NCBI RefSeq assembly: GCF_027244095.1
Contig: NC_069671.1
Location: 5,532,001 to 5,596,000 of the forward strand
DNA from: Hemicordylus capensis
Lineage: Eukaryota; Chordata; Lepidosauria; Squamata; Cordylidae
Direction of reading: 5' to 3'
Length of the DNA stretch: 64,000 nucleotides
In this document: one piece after another, positions 43,207 to 53,807 of the stretch
Position numbering within the stretch: the stretch's first letter is position 1
How the letters are laid out: each line of letters starts with the position of its first letter
Notes under the pieces: generated by a model
The model's database searches: none
What the model saw: only the letters and a program-made list of their open reading frames with translations
Told to the model about the DNA's origin: nothing
Made by a program: the position numbers and the translations under genes

Positions 43207-43673
43207 TTGTGATGCAGTGAATAAAAAAGCAATGCTTAAGTTATCCTTGGGAGACCATAATGTGATATCAAGGAGATACACAGAATCAATTAAAAAATTA
43301 GGAGTCTTGTGTCACCTGGAAGACTGCAGATTTCTTGTGGGTAAACTTCCATGGACGACAGCCCACATGGTCTGAGTAATAAAACATTATTTGCAGGCTT
43401 TCATTGTCGAAAGCTTCTGCCACAAGCAACCTGTAAGACTTTCATAAGAGCTGTGGTTTTTGCTGCAACCAACTAACACAGCTACCTCTCTGGAATTAAC
43501 ACAAATCAGTCTGGTGCCAGCTGTTAGCTGCATTGTGGTTTTGATTATGTGATGTGATTCATGTTTGGAATTATATCTGCAGTGCTCCTGGACCGCCTAT
43601 TGTAATTTGTTTATATGTGGAAATAACTTGTATTGGAAAAGGAAGAAACACTTTGCTGTTCTCTAAATCAGGG
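42776..43673. other. Unassigned DNA with microsatellites and an old repeat fragment
   Basis: At 43,293-43,500 AGGAGTCTTGTGTCACCTGG and CAACTAACACAGCTACCTCT resemble an old amniote interspersed repeat. No gene was recognised. Confidence 0.45.
43115..43202. repeat. (TG)n(AG)n compound microsatellite
   Basis: TG units up to about 43,157 switch directly to AG units. Confidence 0.96.
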
Positions 43674-43795
43674 TTTCCTGACCCTCGGTCCTCAGGTATT
43701 GTTGGAATACAATTCCCACCATCTATGCCTAGAATGGCAAGAGATGATGGGCATGGTAGTCCAACGACATCTAGAGACTCAAGGCTCTGTGCCCG
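43674..43795. mobile_element. Decayed hAT-like MITE
   Basis: GGGTTTCCTGACCCTCGGTC, GAATACAATTCCCACCATCT and its partial complement GATGATGGGCATGGTAGTCC form a worn palindrome. Confidence 0.6.
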
Positions 43796-44384
43796 TCGAT
43801 CCTACAACCTCTTTCATCCCAGGAAGGATGCATGGACTGAACGCCGTCTAATAGTAAGGCAAAAGACGTGAAAGTTCAAAACAATTTTGGTGATCATTCC
43901 CATACTGAACATCTGGGATTCATCTTTCTTTCCTTTTCCTTTTCTCTCCTCCCCCCCCCCACCGCCCCGCCTTCATCGGTTGAACAGAAGAACCCCGGAG
44001 TGAGTTACGTCCATTTTAATATGGAAACACATTATGAAACATCATGGAGAGTCCAAAAGGTGAGTTTTTCTGTGGTTAGAGCTTGTGCAAGGGTCAAGGT
44101 TGTTTGCTTTAAGCCGTAGGTGGCCTTCACAATGTATTGGAGATGATCGCTGACTGTCTCATCTATTCAGCACACAGTTCTGCTGCATACTGTGCCAAAG
44201 ATTACTTCTTGGGGAAGGGTTAGCGTGTTTTCGAATACATTTACAATCTGCTATTACCTTTCCTGTGAGTAGACTGAAAGCTCAGAATATGATCATGTCT
44301 TCTTCATTGCCATCTATACCCTCCTCCCTTTTAGCCCATCCTACCAAGTCAACAGGAGGACATGTGTACACTGTGAATATGACG
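43796..44384. other. Unassigned DNA with a weak exon candidate
   Basis: A C-rich pyrimidine tract, an AG and a 72-nt open frame with a GTGAGT end lie at 43,940-44,065. No protein family was recognised. Confidence 0.35.
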
Positions 44385-44530
44385 AATATGTATATCCCAC
44401 TTTTCAACAGAAGTTCCCAAAGCAGTTGACATAGATATGAATAAATTAATAAAATAGCTCCCTGTCCCCAAAGGGCTCACAATCTAAAAAAGGAATATAA
44501 GATAGACACCAGCAACAGCCACTGAAGGGA
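44385..44530 (-). mobile_element. Family A repeat, partial
   Basis: ATCCCACTTTTCAACAGAAG, CCCTGTCCCCAAAGGGCTCA and CACCAGCAACAGCCACTGAA are clear. Confidence 0.82.
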
Positions 44531-44596
44531 TTTCAAGTTTCACTAGATCCATATGGGATTTACTAGTAGTAGTAAATATTGATCACTAGTAAATAG

Positions 44597-45079
44597 TGTT
44601 GGGAATTCTCTCTGGTAAGAGATACCCTTCTATTACAGCAGAGTGCACAGAGGCACAACACAGCAGAGTCTGCCTAGGCATGCATGTATGCTGAGAGTAA
44701 AGAAACTTGGAGCCAGTTCATAGTTTCAAATCAATATAAGGAGTCTTTATTGGAGAACTCCATTCTGGATAGTAAAGTGGAGAGATAGGATCTCTAATCT
44801 ATTTAGCTAGCTGGATGCAGAGGGATGGTTTCTGCATCTCCGCACACATGGTGCAGGGAGAGAGGAGCATGGGTGTTGCAAGGGAGAAGAAAAGGAAGAG
44901 GAAGAGGAAGTGGCAGGAAGGAAGTCCCTGACAGTAGCAATCTACATATCAAAGGGATAGTGTCAGAGCAGTAGAGAAGAGGAATGACCAATGTCTTGAC
45001 CCCTCTAGCCCTCTGACTCATTAATCTGTCCCCCTCTGTCATTGAGACATGAGACAGCGCAGAGTCCTTCACTTCCAAT
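44597..45079 (-). mobile_element. Candidate solo LTR of an endogenous retrovirus-like element
   Basis: About 480 bp. Read on the minus strand it ends ...GAATTCCCAACA and has an AATAAAGACTCCTTATATTG polyadenylation-type region, as in retroviral LTRs. AAATAG flanks both sides (44,591-44,596 and 45,080-45,085). No internal coding region is seen. It is a fossil and its family and age are not determined. An unrelated unique sequence is the alternative. Confidence 0.5.
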
Positions 45080-45104
45080 AAATAGTAAAGTAGTAGTATT
45101 TACT

Positions 45105-45335
45105 ACTAATAATAATAATATTTATATACTGCTTTTCAACAAAAGCTTCCAAAGAGCTTTACACAGAAAAAGAAATAATGAATAAATACAATCGTTCCCT
45201 GTCCCCAAAGGGCTCACAATCTAAAAGGAAATGTAGGGATGCTGTGCTGGGTTTGGAAAGGGAGAGTTGCTCTTCCCCTGCTAAATCTCAGAGAATCGCC
45301 ACTTTGAAGATGCCTCTTTGCTCATTTAGCTGGAG
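45105..45335 (-). mobile_element. Family A repeat
   Basis: TATACTGCTTTTCAACAAAA, CCCTGTCCCCAAAGGGCTCA and GATGCCTCTTTGCTCATTTA. A short internal segment is missing. Confidence 0.82.
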
Positions 45336-45902
45336 CTGTATTTAAGCCCTATTCACACTTGAGGCTGGTTCCCACAACCAGCAAGGGGGTTGGACGTGCC
45401 TTATCCAAGTTCGGGATTTGTGAGCCATTTCATGTGCAAGTGGGGAGCAAGGTCAAAGGTGCAGGAAGTGATCGTCTGTGAGGTCCATGTGGGCAGGAAG
45501 GCTCCATTCTCCCCAGCAGTTTAATGAGGTAGGAGAAAAGGTTCTCCGACCCAGTGGGAACCTTACAGACGATCACTCCCCGCTGCTTCCTACTTTCCTT
45601 TTTACAAGCACATGATCACAAAACAGGAATGCACTCAGCTCCCAAACTTGGGTTCAGACAATCACAAAAAAGAGCGAGTGCAGCTGTCAAACAAGCGTCC
45701 TACCCAAATAATGATTGCGTGAACTAGCCTGTTATGTTCAAAACCTGCACACTCTGTGAACAGATCTATACACAGGTACAGTTTTTCACATCTTCAGATG
45801 AACACAGATACAGCTTCGGATTTCCTCTCTGAAACTTGCATTTCAGGGGGCCTGTACCAGGTTCATTTTGACAATGAATGCAAGTACAGTCATCCACATA
45901 CA
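45336..45902. other. Unassigned DNA
   Basis: TGATCGTCTGTGAGGTCC against GACGATCACT-like text suggests a fold-back element at about 45,460-45,580. No gene was recognised. Confidence 0.4.
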
Positions 45903-45930
45903 AAGATACGATACGATACGATACGATATG
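45903..45930. repeat. (GATAC)n pentamer run
   Basis: Five GATAC-type units that abut the tail side of a family A copy. Confidence 0.93.
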
Positions 45931-46172
45931 CTGAATATTTATATGCTGCTTTTCAACAAAAGTGCCTAAAGCAGTTTAAATATAAGTAAACAAGTAATTA
46001 AATAAGTAAGTAAGTGAATGAATGAATGAATGAATGAATGAATGAATTTGGTTCCTTGTCCCCAAAGGGCTCACAATCTAAGATAGACACCAGTGACACC
46101 AGAAACGTAAGATAAACACCAGCAACAGCCACTGGAGGGATGCTGTGCTGGGGATGGATAGGGCCAGCATAC
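45931..46172 (-). mobile_element. Family A repeat with internal (GAAT)n
   Basis: GAATATTTATATGCTGCTTT, then a GAAT tetramer run at 46,015-46,047 and the CCAAAGGGCTCACAATCTAA block. Confidence 0.82.
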
Positions 46173-47682
46173 AACTTATACAACATAATCAGCCGATTCT
46201 CATCTGCTCTCACAGTAAGAGCATCCTTTATTTCTCATTCCTCATGAATAATATTTGTTCACCTTTCCTGTTGTCTTGTGTTTTTCATTCCAGACTTCCC
46301 GGTAGAGTCTGTTATCCCCTAAGATTTATTCCTGCTATTATTGCCTTAATATTTCCCAGATTGCCCTGGATTTATGAGGAGCCATATGCCACTCCCTGCT
46401 ATCAAAAGATATTGTAGCCGAACACAGGCCAACAGTCAAAATAATGCCTGGATTTCTCTTACCCGACATTCCCACTTCAGTAGGGCTTTGTCTCCAATTA
46501 TGCAGCTTGCTTTGGTCTCGAATCATGGGTTTCCTTGATGTCGCTCACTCAGCTGCTTTGAGGATCCGGCAGGCCAGCCAGAGGTTTGAGAATGTGAAAC
46601 AGGAAAGTTTCTGCTTCAGCGGGATCCCCTCTCCGTTTAACATTTCACATCAAAGAACTTGTGGGTTTTCCCATTAAGGGTCCACAGAATTCTGGAACCC
46701 TCAAAATTCCCAGCCTCACTGCAAGGGAAAGTCAAGGGGGTTTTTTGCCACCAGTCCTCTACATTTAAGAGAGGGCATCCAGTTAGATATACTCGAGTGT
46801 CCTTATGCGTTCATGCCAGAGTAGCAAGTAAGCTTCCTTCTAGAGCAGTAAGATCATGCACACGACCGCCTTTGGTTGCCACTTTCATGGGCAGCCTTCA
46901 CCTGCCTTCCCTGGAAGATGAGCGGTGATCGTTCTTGCCTTGGCCCTCTCGGCACCCGTTTGAGTGGTGGCGTGGAGAAGGCAAGGTCTGGGGACAGGAG
47001 GGCTTCCCCGCCCACAACCCAGGGTGCCCCACGTTATGAGGGCAGCAGCTGATCACATTAGATCCACACCTCCGCCCCCGCCAGCACACTGCCAGAAGTT
47101 TCAGCAGGCCAGGGGGGTGTGGATCTGTTGAACCCAGCAGTGATCATGCATATAAGCACTGGCCGAGGTTAAGATTACAGCCATGCGGTGATCATACACA
47201 CGATCAGGAGAGTAGTTAGGGGAGAGGAGGCCTGTGTTCACCCCTCTCCCTGGCAGCCCCTTGGAGTAAGGGAGATAATGAAGAAAATAGGACGGGGTGG
47301 AGCTGGGTGGCCCGGGTTCTTTGAACCCATCTGCTCAATTATAGCTACACCTCTGCAGATTATCACCAGCCAATGTGATCGTGCACATGATTGCCGGCCA
47401 CAGGTTCGCTTAACCTCGGCTGAATGAATGCGGGTGTAGCTCCAGGATCAGGCTCGATCCCGGTGCTTCACGTGCACAGCCTAGCCCAGCCCGGCCTGCC
47501 CTAACCTGGGCTAGACTGTGCCTGTGAATAGCCTCAGTGTGTATCCCATGATTCCAGACAAGCACAGAAAACCGGCAAAGGCATCAGTGTTGCAGGCCTG
47601 GGACGCTGGGTCTTGCTGCGATGGGTTGTCTGCACCGGCATTGAAGTGGGGTTAGGTCACACCGCATAGCACAGATACCTGC
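46173..47682. other. Unassigned DNA with possible MITE fragments
   Basis: At 47,280-47,357 GGGTTCTTTGAACCC and GCTCAATTATAGCTACACCT resemble the right end of the hAT-like element at 56,393-56,752. The 46,420-46,700 stretch is repeat-free. No gene was recognised. Confidence 0.4.
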
Positions 47683-47845
47683 CTTCTAGCTCAGCCTTGT
47701 CTGCTCTGACTAGCAGCAGCGGCTCTCCGAGGTTTCAGGCAGGAGTCTCTCCCAGCCCTACCTGGAGATGCTGCCAGGGATTGAACCTGGGACCTTCAGC
47801 ATACAAAGCAGATGCTCTACCACTGAGCTATACCACAGGCTTCTT
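47683..47845 (-). mobile_element. tRNA-headed SINE, well kept
   Basis: The reverse strand reads TATAGCTCAGTGGTAGAGCA (A-box), an arm with CTTTGTATGCTGAAGG, and GGTTCAATCCC (B-box), then the body. The tail is truncated. Confidence 0.9.
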
Positions 47846-47851
47846 CTACAT

Positions 47852-48003
47852 TGTAAGTTGCCTTAGACCAAGCCAGACCACAGTTCTCCAAGATTCCAGA
47901 CAAGAATATTCTCCTGTCCTACCTGGAGGGGATGTCGGGGGTTGAACCTGGGACCTTCTGCCTGCAAAACAGGTGCTCTACCACGGAGCTGGGGCCCCAC
48001 CAC
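47852..48003 (-). mobile_element. tRNA-headed SINE, diverged
   Basis: The reverse strand reads GCTCCGTGGTAGAGCACCTG and GGTTCAACCCC. It lies in tandem with the previous copy. Confidence 0.82.
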
Positions 48004-48095
48004 GCTCAAGGTCATCCATACATTCTGGATTGCAAATGGAAAGAGTCACCCCCTTTGTTTCATTATTTGTTTTTACTCCACAGACTAACAGTGCC

Positions 48096-48402
48096 ATAAG
48101 AACATAGGAAGCTGCAAATTATTATTGAGTCAGACACTTGGTCCATCTAGCTCAATATTGTCTTCACAGACTGGCAGCGGCTTCTCCAAGGTTGCAGGCA
48201 GGAATCTCTCTCAGCCCTATCTTGGAGATGCTGCCAGGGAGGGAACTTGGAACCTTCTGCTCTTCCCAGAGTGATTCCATCCCCTGAGGGGAATATCTTG
48301 CAGTGCTCACGCTTCTAGCCTCCCATTCATATGCAACCAGGGTGAACCCTACTTAGCTAAGGGGACATGTGATGCTTGCTACCACAAAATCAGCTTTCTT
48401 CC
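48096..48402 (-). mobile_element. 5S/tRNA chimeric SINE, short form
   Basis: Full-length reverse copy from AGAACATAGGAAGCTGCAAA to CCACAAAATCAGCTTTC. Confidence 0.9.
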
Positions 48403-48684
48403 ATATGCCATCTTCTACATATGTCCAGGGCTCCAGAAATCCACTAGTCTACTAGTCTGTGATGAGTGAAAAAGGATGCCTGGCAAATTAAAAAAGAAAA
48501 ATCCTGATGAGCAATGTACCAACAAAGCTTGATGAGTAAAATGCTTTGTTTGGCAGTTAAACTGAGCCAACGTTTCTTCACCCCTGCAAATGTGCTCAGA
48601 GGCCAATCACAATAAGGCAGTTCCCAAAACAATTAAGAGGGTAGAACAAGCCTCCTTTCCAATTTGGGGGGCTGTGCATACTCC
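48403..48684. other. Unassigned DNA
   Basis: No gene recognised. Confidence 0.45.
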
Positions 48685-48775
48685 CAATTATTTATTATTA
48701 TTTATTTATGTATTTAATAAATTTGTATACTGCCCACTACCAGAGTCTCTAGGTGGTTTATTTTAACCAACTGTC
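48685..48775 (-). mobile_element. LINE 3' tail fragment, L2-like
   Basis: TTTATTATTATTTATTTATG, TTTGTATACTGCCCACTACC and AGAGTCTCTAGGTGG resemble a reversed L2-type tail. Confidence 0.5.
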
Positions 48776-48807
48776 AGCAAACAACTAGTTAGTGGAGTGG
48801 GTGGAGG

Positions 48808-49042
48808 TGAGAGCCAGCATAGCATAGTGGCTAGAGTGTTGGACTAGGACCGGGAAGACCCAAGTTCGAATCCCCATTCAACCATGAAACTCACTGGGTG
48901 ACTCTGGGCCAGTCGTGTCTCTCTCAGCCTAACCTACCTCACAGGGTTGTTGTGAGGATAAAAATAACCATGTACTCTGAGCTCCTTGGAGGAAGAGCGA
49001 GATATAAATGTAATAAACAAATAAATAAATAAATATTATCCT
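48808..49042 (+). mobile_element. tRNA-derived SINE (Squam type)
   Basis: GAGAGCCAGCATAGCATAGT head, CTCAGCCTAACCTACCTCAC middle and GGAAGAGCGAGATATAAATG end, with an AAATAAAT tail. Confidence 0.92.
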
Positions 49043-50254
49043 AAGAACCTACAACAATTGTATTCATTTGTAATGTCCAGCATTCTGATGACACACACAC
49101 ACACACACACATTCACAACCTGAAAACGGGCATCAAACATGAGCTCACCCAGTATAGTGTCTGGTTTAAAAGACTATAAAAGCATGCCCAACTGTAAACT
49201 GCCTAGAAGGAGATGGATTTTGGCAGAATAAAAATGGGTGAAATAAACAAACAAATAAATGGCATAGTTGCGCTAACACAACACTGGTCTGGAATGCAAG
49301 CTACCCAGGGAGCACAAATAACTGGCACAACATCCTTGTTAGTCTGGATGGCCACCAGGATCGGAGGAAGAGCACTTTGAAGACACTCCCACATCTTCTC
49401 TTCTCTTCTCTTCTTTCTTTTTTTTTTACAGAAAATCTGGAGAGAAATGTCACCTCCTTCCCTATAGCCAGGAGGCAAAGGGCTTTGACCCCCAAAGTGA
49501 AGGTTTGGGAGATGTTTCCATTCTGCCCTTAAATGTATACAGAAGGCCCAACATGGGGCCAGAGAGGCCCCCTGGAATCTCCACAGGCTCTTCCAATTTG
49601 CCCCTCTTTCATCCCAGAACACTTTTGCGGGATCGTACGGAAGAGAAAGCTTCCCAACGCTTCCCCTCCTAGCCTAATAATATCCATCAAAGCGTTTCCA
49701 GTTTGAAAAGCAAGGACAAACTTCACAGTCGACACAGCAGGAAGTTTGTCTGGGGGATTGAAAGGGCTGTTTTTTCCCCAGCCAGGACGAAACCACCAGG
49801 TCCCGATAGGCCTTTGGCTCAGTCCTCCAGGTTCAGTTCTTTCCAGAAGGAATGTATTTGATGGGGAAAGAAAATCTGATTGTTGTTGTTCGAACGTTAC
49901 TGCAAACATCAGGAACAGCCATTGTGAGGGCCCTGCTCAAGACAGCTGTTGCTGTGTTGGTGCCGGCAGAGAAGAGAGGCAAATTCAGTCCGATATTTCA
50001 CTGGAACTCAGTTGGCTCTGATCCTGCCAATAGTCATCTTGCCTGTACTTCGTCTCATAGGTTCCATAAACTGCTGCCAAATTATGAGGCTATGCACACG
50101 AGCATACAAAACCGGGTTAAGGGATGGTTAGGAACAGCCGGACAGCCCAGTTTTGCACACTCATGTGAACTGCCAGGATCGGGCCCGATCCCAGCGGCTA
50201 CACGGCGGCAAACCCGCCTCAGTATCCAGTGCCTCCCTCTCAAATGAGGTCAAT
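49043..50254. other. Unassigned DNA with short (AC)n and pyrimidine runs
   Basis: An AC run lies at 49,092-49,111 and a CTTCT/T run at 49,398-49,430. Frames of up to 139 codons show no domain. GGCTATGCACACGAGCATAC (about 50,088) may be a fragment of a fold-back element. Confidence 0.45.
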
Positions 50255-50765
50255 CAATCCATTTTTATTACAGCCGTTGGCCAGCCAAGAGATAAAAATC
50301 AGAATAACAAATATAACTAATATACACAAATAGTAACTGGTAATAACACACAATAAAACAGTATACAAAAACGGTATACAAGCATCCAGAATAGATTACT
50401 TTAAAAATAGGAAAACAGCTCCTAAAATTGACAGCTTAATCTCATAGCAATATAAAAAAATTTGGCCACCACTTTTGTGATCTCACAGCTTGTATCCGCA
50501 AGGCAATACTGTGTATAAAAAAGCTCACACCTTCCAGGAGATCTAACTAAAAGGGAGGAAATAAGTTCTTCTCTGGCACTTCGATACAAAGAACAATATA
50601 ACAGAACATCGGTAACAGTTTCCAGGAGGCCAGAGCCACAGGGGCAGAAAACTGTAGCCGAAGAATCCTTAGTGAACCTCCTTTCCAAAAGAGAGGAAGG
50701 GAGCACATTTAAGCGAGCCCGAGCAAATGCAATGAGGTTAAGATTCGAGTGTCATGGACAAGAAT
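50255..50765 (-). mobile_element. Non-LTR LINE related to family X, C-terminus and 3' UTR
   Basis: The reverse strand from 50,706 to 50,422 encodes SSLLERRFTKDSSATVFCPC, GSGLLETVTDVLLYCSLYRS and AREELISSLL. This is a Cys-rich C-terminal motif (CPCG...ETV..VLLYC..Y..AR) of the kind found after the reverse transcriptase in several AP-endonuclease LINE clades. The 3' end GGCCAACGGCTGTAATAAAA and ATGGATTGATTGACC resembles family X. The clade is not resolved. 5' truncated. Confidence 0.68.
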
Positions 50766-50799
50766 TTCTACTTGTCATGCAATCACTAGAGAAGAGAAG

Positions 50800-51104
50800 G
50801 AACATAGGGAGCTGCCATATACTGAGTCAGACCATTGGTCCGTTTAACTCAGGATTGTCTTCACAGACTGGCAGCAGCTTCTCCAAAGTTGCAGGCAGGA
50901 ATCTCTCTCAGGCCTGTCTTGGAGATGCTGCCAGGGAGGGAACTTGGAACCTTCTGCTCTTCCCAAAGCGGCTTCATCCCATGAGGGGAATATCTTGCGG
51001 TGCTCACACATCAAGTCTCCCATTCAGATGCAATCAGGGCAGACCCTGCTTAGCTATGGGGCCAGTCATGCTTGCTACCACAAGACCAGCTCTCCTCTCC
51101 TAAC
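50800..51104 (-). mobile_element. 5S/tRNA chimeric SINE, short form
   Basis: Full-length reverse copy. The head contains CAGACCCTGCTTAGCTATGG and ends GACCAGCTCTCCTCTCC. Confidence 0.92.
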
Positions 51105-51246
51105 ATCTTTGAGTTCAGTCTATATCCAGCAGCTGTTTAAGGTACATGTGTGTTTAACCTCCCTTAACCTCATTTTTGGAATCGTGTGTCAGCCGCGGGT
51201 GGCACACTGTGGGGGGAGGGGGATCCCCATAAGGCACCGTGTACTT

Positions 51247-51466
51247 GGGCAGTGTGGTGTAGTGGTTAGAGTGCTGGACTAGGACTGGGGAGACCCGAGT
51301 TCAAATCCCCATTCTGCCATGAGACTTGCTGGGTGCCTCTGGGCCCGTCACTTCTCTCTCAGCCTAGCCTCCCTCACAGGGTTGTTGTGAGGAGAAACCT
51401 AGGTATGTAGTACACCGCTCTGGGCTCCTTGGAGGAAGAGTGGGATATTAAATGGAAATGGAAATG
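51247..51466 (+). mobile_element. tRNA-derived SINE (Squam type)
   Basis: GGGCAGTGTGGTGTAGTGGT head, GAGTTCAAATCCCC B-box and the GGAGGAAGAGTGGGATATTA end. Confidence 0.92.
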
Positions 51467-51544
51467 ATTGGAGCTCTGGGGGAGGCGGGCGATGCATGGC
51501 AGTGCCTTCTGGCACCCCGAACCCCAGAGCTCTCCAGAGTTTTA

Positions 51545-51704
51545 GGAGATGCAAGGGATTGAACCTGGAACAGCCCCATCCCCTAAGGGGAATATCTTAC
51601 AGTGCTCACACATGGAGTCTCCCATCCAATGCAAACCAGGGTGGACCCTGCTTAGCTAAGGGGACAAGCCATGCTTGCTGCCACAAGCCCAGCTCTCCTC
51701 CCAG
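51545..51704 (-). mobile_element. 5S SINE head and linker only, with B-box trace
   Basis: GGGATTGAACCTGGAACAGC keeps a reversed B-box. The 5S-like head text GGTGGACCCTGCTTAGCTAA follows. There is no body or tail. Confidence 0.82.
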
Positions 51705-52334
51705 CGGCACACACTTCCCTCACACAAGGTCACAAGTGACGACCTTGTCCTTAGGATCCTCGCTAATCCGGGCCCCAAGTAAGTTCACAAAGTCCCTTCC
51801 CAAACCAAAGCTACAACCACAGAAGTGTAACCCAATCCACGTCTCTCCTCCATCTAAGTAGGCCGACCGGCTCCTCTGCTGATTGCACAGCCATTACAAG
51901 CCGCGCTCCGGGAGAGATAATGGCTGGCCACCTGTCTCTGTCTGTGGCGGCTACCCCAGTCGGTGTCAGCACCAGGAGAACAAGCCACGTTGGCATATGT
52001 TGTCGCAGAGTGGATCAGATGCAATCATCACACTGGCAAACGAGCAGCTTGAAGGACCTCTGTCTGGGAGGACTTTGTGAGAAGGGGAGGCCACCCCAAT
52101 TTTTGCTGACTGAGAAGCTTCATAATGAGAACGAATGGAGAGAGAGAGAGAGAGAGAGAGAGATGTGCTGAGTTTTCCTGTCATTCATTATTGGCCATCT
52201 GTTCCTTAATTTCTTTCCCCTAGCAAAGTGCTAAACCCCAAGGATGCCACTTACAGCTTGGCACAAGATGGATAGCAAGCCTCTCTGACAGTTGATCGGT
52301 ACGGTCAGCAACAGCCACATGGTACAGTCCTTCC
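51705..52334. other. Unassigned DNA with (GA)n
   Basis: A GA run lies at 52,138-52,163. No gene was recognised. Confidence 0.5.
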
Positions 52335-52349
52335 TGTACTGGGCAACTT

Positions 52350-52376
52350 GTGCTCGCTTCGGCAGCACATATACTA
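52350..52376 (+). ncRNA. U6 snRNA 5' fragment, retroposed, not a gene
   Basis: GTGCTCGCTTCGGCAGCACA followed by TATACTA equals the first 27 nt of vertebrate U6 (the 5' stem-loop). The rest of U6 is absent. TGTACTGGGCAACTT (15 bp) occurs on both sides at 52,335-52,349 and 52,380-52,394, so this was an insertion with a target-site duplication. Three extra bases (TCT) lie at the 3' side. Confidence 0.93.
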
Positions 52377-52499
52377 TCTTGTACTGGGCAACTTCACACT
52401 GTGGGAAGGGGGGGAGGACTCTGCGTTTAATGCTCTTCCAGTTGTTGTCAGTTTTTTAATGGGCGGCATGTAGAACATTCCTGCAGCAGAGAAACAACT

Positions 52500-52846
52500 A
52501 AGTTGTTATGTTCTTATAATCCACTTGTGGAATTCTCTGCCACAAGATGTGGTGACGGCCAACAACCTGGATGGCTTGAAGAGGGGCTTGGATAACATGG
52601 AGGAGAGGTCTATCATTGGCTACTAGTCGGAGGGCTGTAGGCCACCTCCAGCCTCAAAGGCAGGATGCCTCTGAATACCAGTTGCAGGGGAGCAACAGCA
52701 GGAGAGAGGAGGGCCTGCCCTCAACTCCTACCTGTAGGCTTCCAGAGGCATCTGGTGGGCCACTGTGTGAAACAGGATGCTGGACTAGATGGGCTTCCTT
52801 GGGCCTGATCCAGCAGGGCTGTTCTTATGTTCTTATGTTCTTAAGT
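52500..52846 (+). mobile_element. CR1-type LINE 3' UTR with octamer end
   Basis: TGGAATTCTCTGCCACAAGA, GGAGAGGTCTATCATTGGCT, GGATGCTGGACTAGATGGGC, CCTTGGGCCTGATCCAGCAG and a (TTATGTTC)n-type end. It matches the reverse copy at 23,432. No coding sequence remains. Confidence 0.85.
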
Positions 52847-53533
52847 TAACCCTTTGCCCTTTAGTACATGAGCCATCTGGAGTGGCGGGTACCATTTTGG
52901 GGGACGAATACGTTTGCATGCCTTGGGTGTTCCATTCCGGGGGTCGTACTTTCCTTTTCTCACCCAGCACGGGAAATCACCTTGTTGTTCTGAACAGTAG
53001 CTGGTAATTAATTCACAAATACTTTGGGGGCTCCATATGATCTCGAGATCCAGACCATGCCAAGAAAAATATGGCCTCTGGCAGTGTCAACAAATCCAAG
53101 AGAAAATCCATGGGGCTTGTTCCTGGCCGGCTTTGAACCTCTGACATCTCGGTGGCTACTTGCTCCCACACACCTCTGCTAGTGTTCGCTCTGCCTCCCC
53201 TTCACTTCCCCTCGGTCCCCATGGGGTGGCCCTCAGTGTGTGTTCTGCCACAGAGGAAGGAGCCAGCGGAACATTCAGCCTCTCCGTGTCGAAGACAATA
53301 AACAAAGCGAGGTTGTCTATATTTTGCTAGGACTTGAAAGATTTTCCAATTTTTTTTCCCCTCTGATAAATTTCCTCTTGAAAATTTGCAAGAGGAAGAG
53401 GTTCGCCTCGCACAGCCTACACTGTTTGTCGCTTCCTCTCTGTACCTTTTGAACCGGTTTTATCAAAAATATCAGTGGAATCCAGAAAGATCCCCTGGAA
53501 ACTTCTGTTCTCAAAATGTGGGAGAACAGTAAG
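52847..53533. other. Unassigned DNA
   Basis: No gene or repeat recognised. Confidence 0.5.
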
Positions 53534-53752
53534 ATAAGTGAGCACTGTAAGATATTCTTCTTAGGGGGTGGGGCCACTCTGGGGAGATCGAGAAGGTTCC
53601 AAGTGCCCTCCCTGGCAGCATCTCCAAGATAGGCTTGAGAGAGATTCCTGCCTGCCTGCAACCTTGGAGAAGCCGCTGCCAGTCTGTATAGTAAACACTA
53701 CTGATATAGATGGACCAATGATCTGACTCAGTACAAAGAAGCTTTCTATGAC
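53534..53752 (+). mobile_element. 5S/tRNA chimeric SINE, 5S head missing
   Basis: Begins in the linker (GTGAGCACTGTAAGATATTC), then a collapsed tRNA part, the body and a worn tail. Confidence 0.85.
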
Positions 53753-53784
53753 CCTCCCTCCCTCCCTCCCTCTCTCTCTCTCTG
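53753..53784. repeat. (CCCT)n(CT)n microsatellite
   Basis: Pyrimidine run between the SINE and a fold-back element. Confidence 0.93.
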
Positions 53785-53807
53785 ACAGACAGCACAAAGA
53801 TGCATCG

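Noticed and set aside
52350-52376. Functional U6 gene
   Set aside because: Only the first 27 nt are present, and the flanking direct repeats show an insertion.
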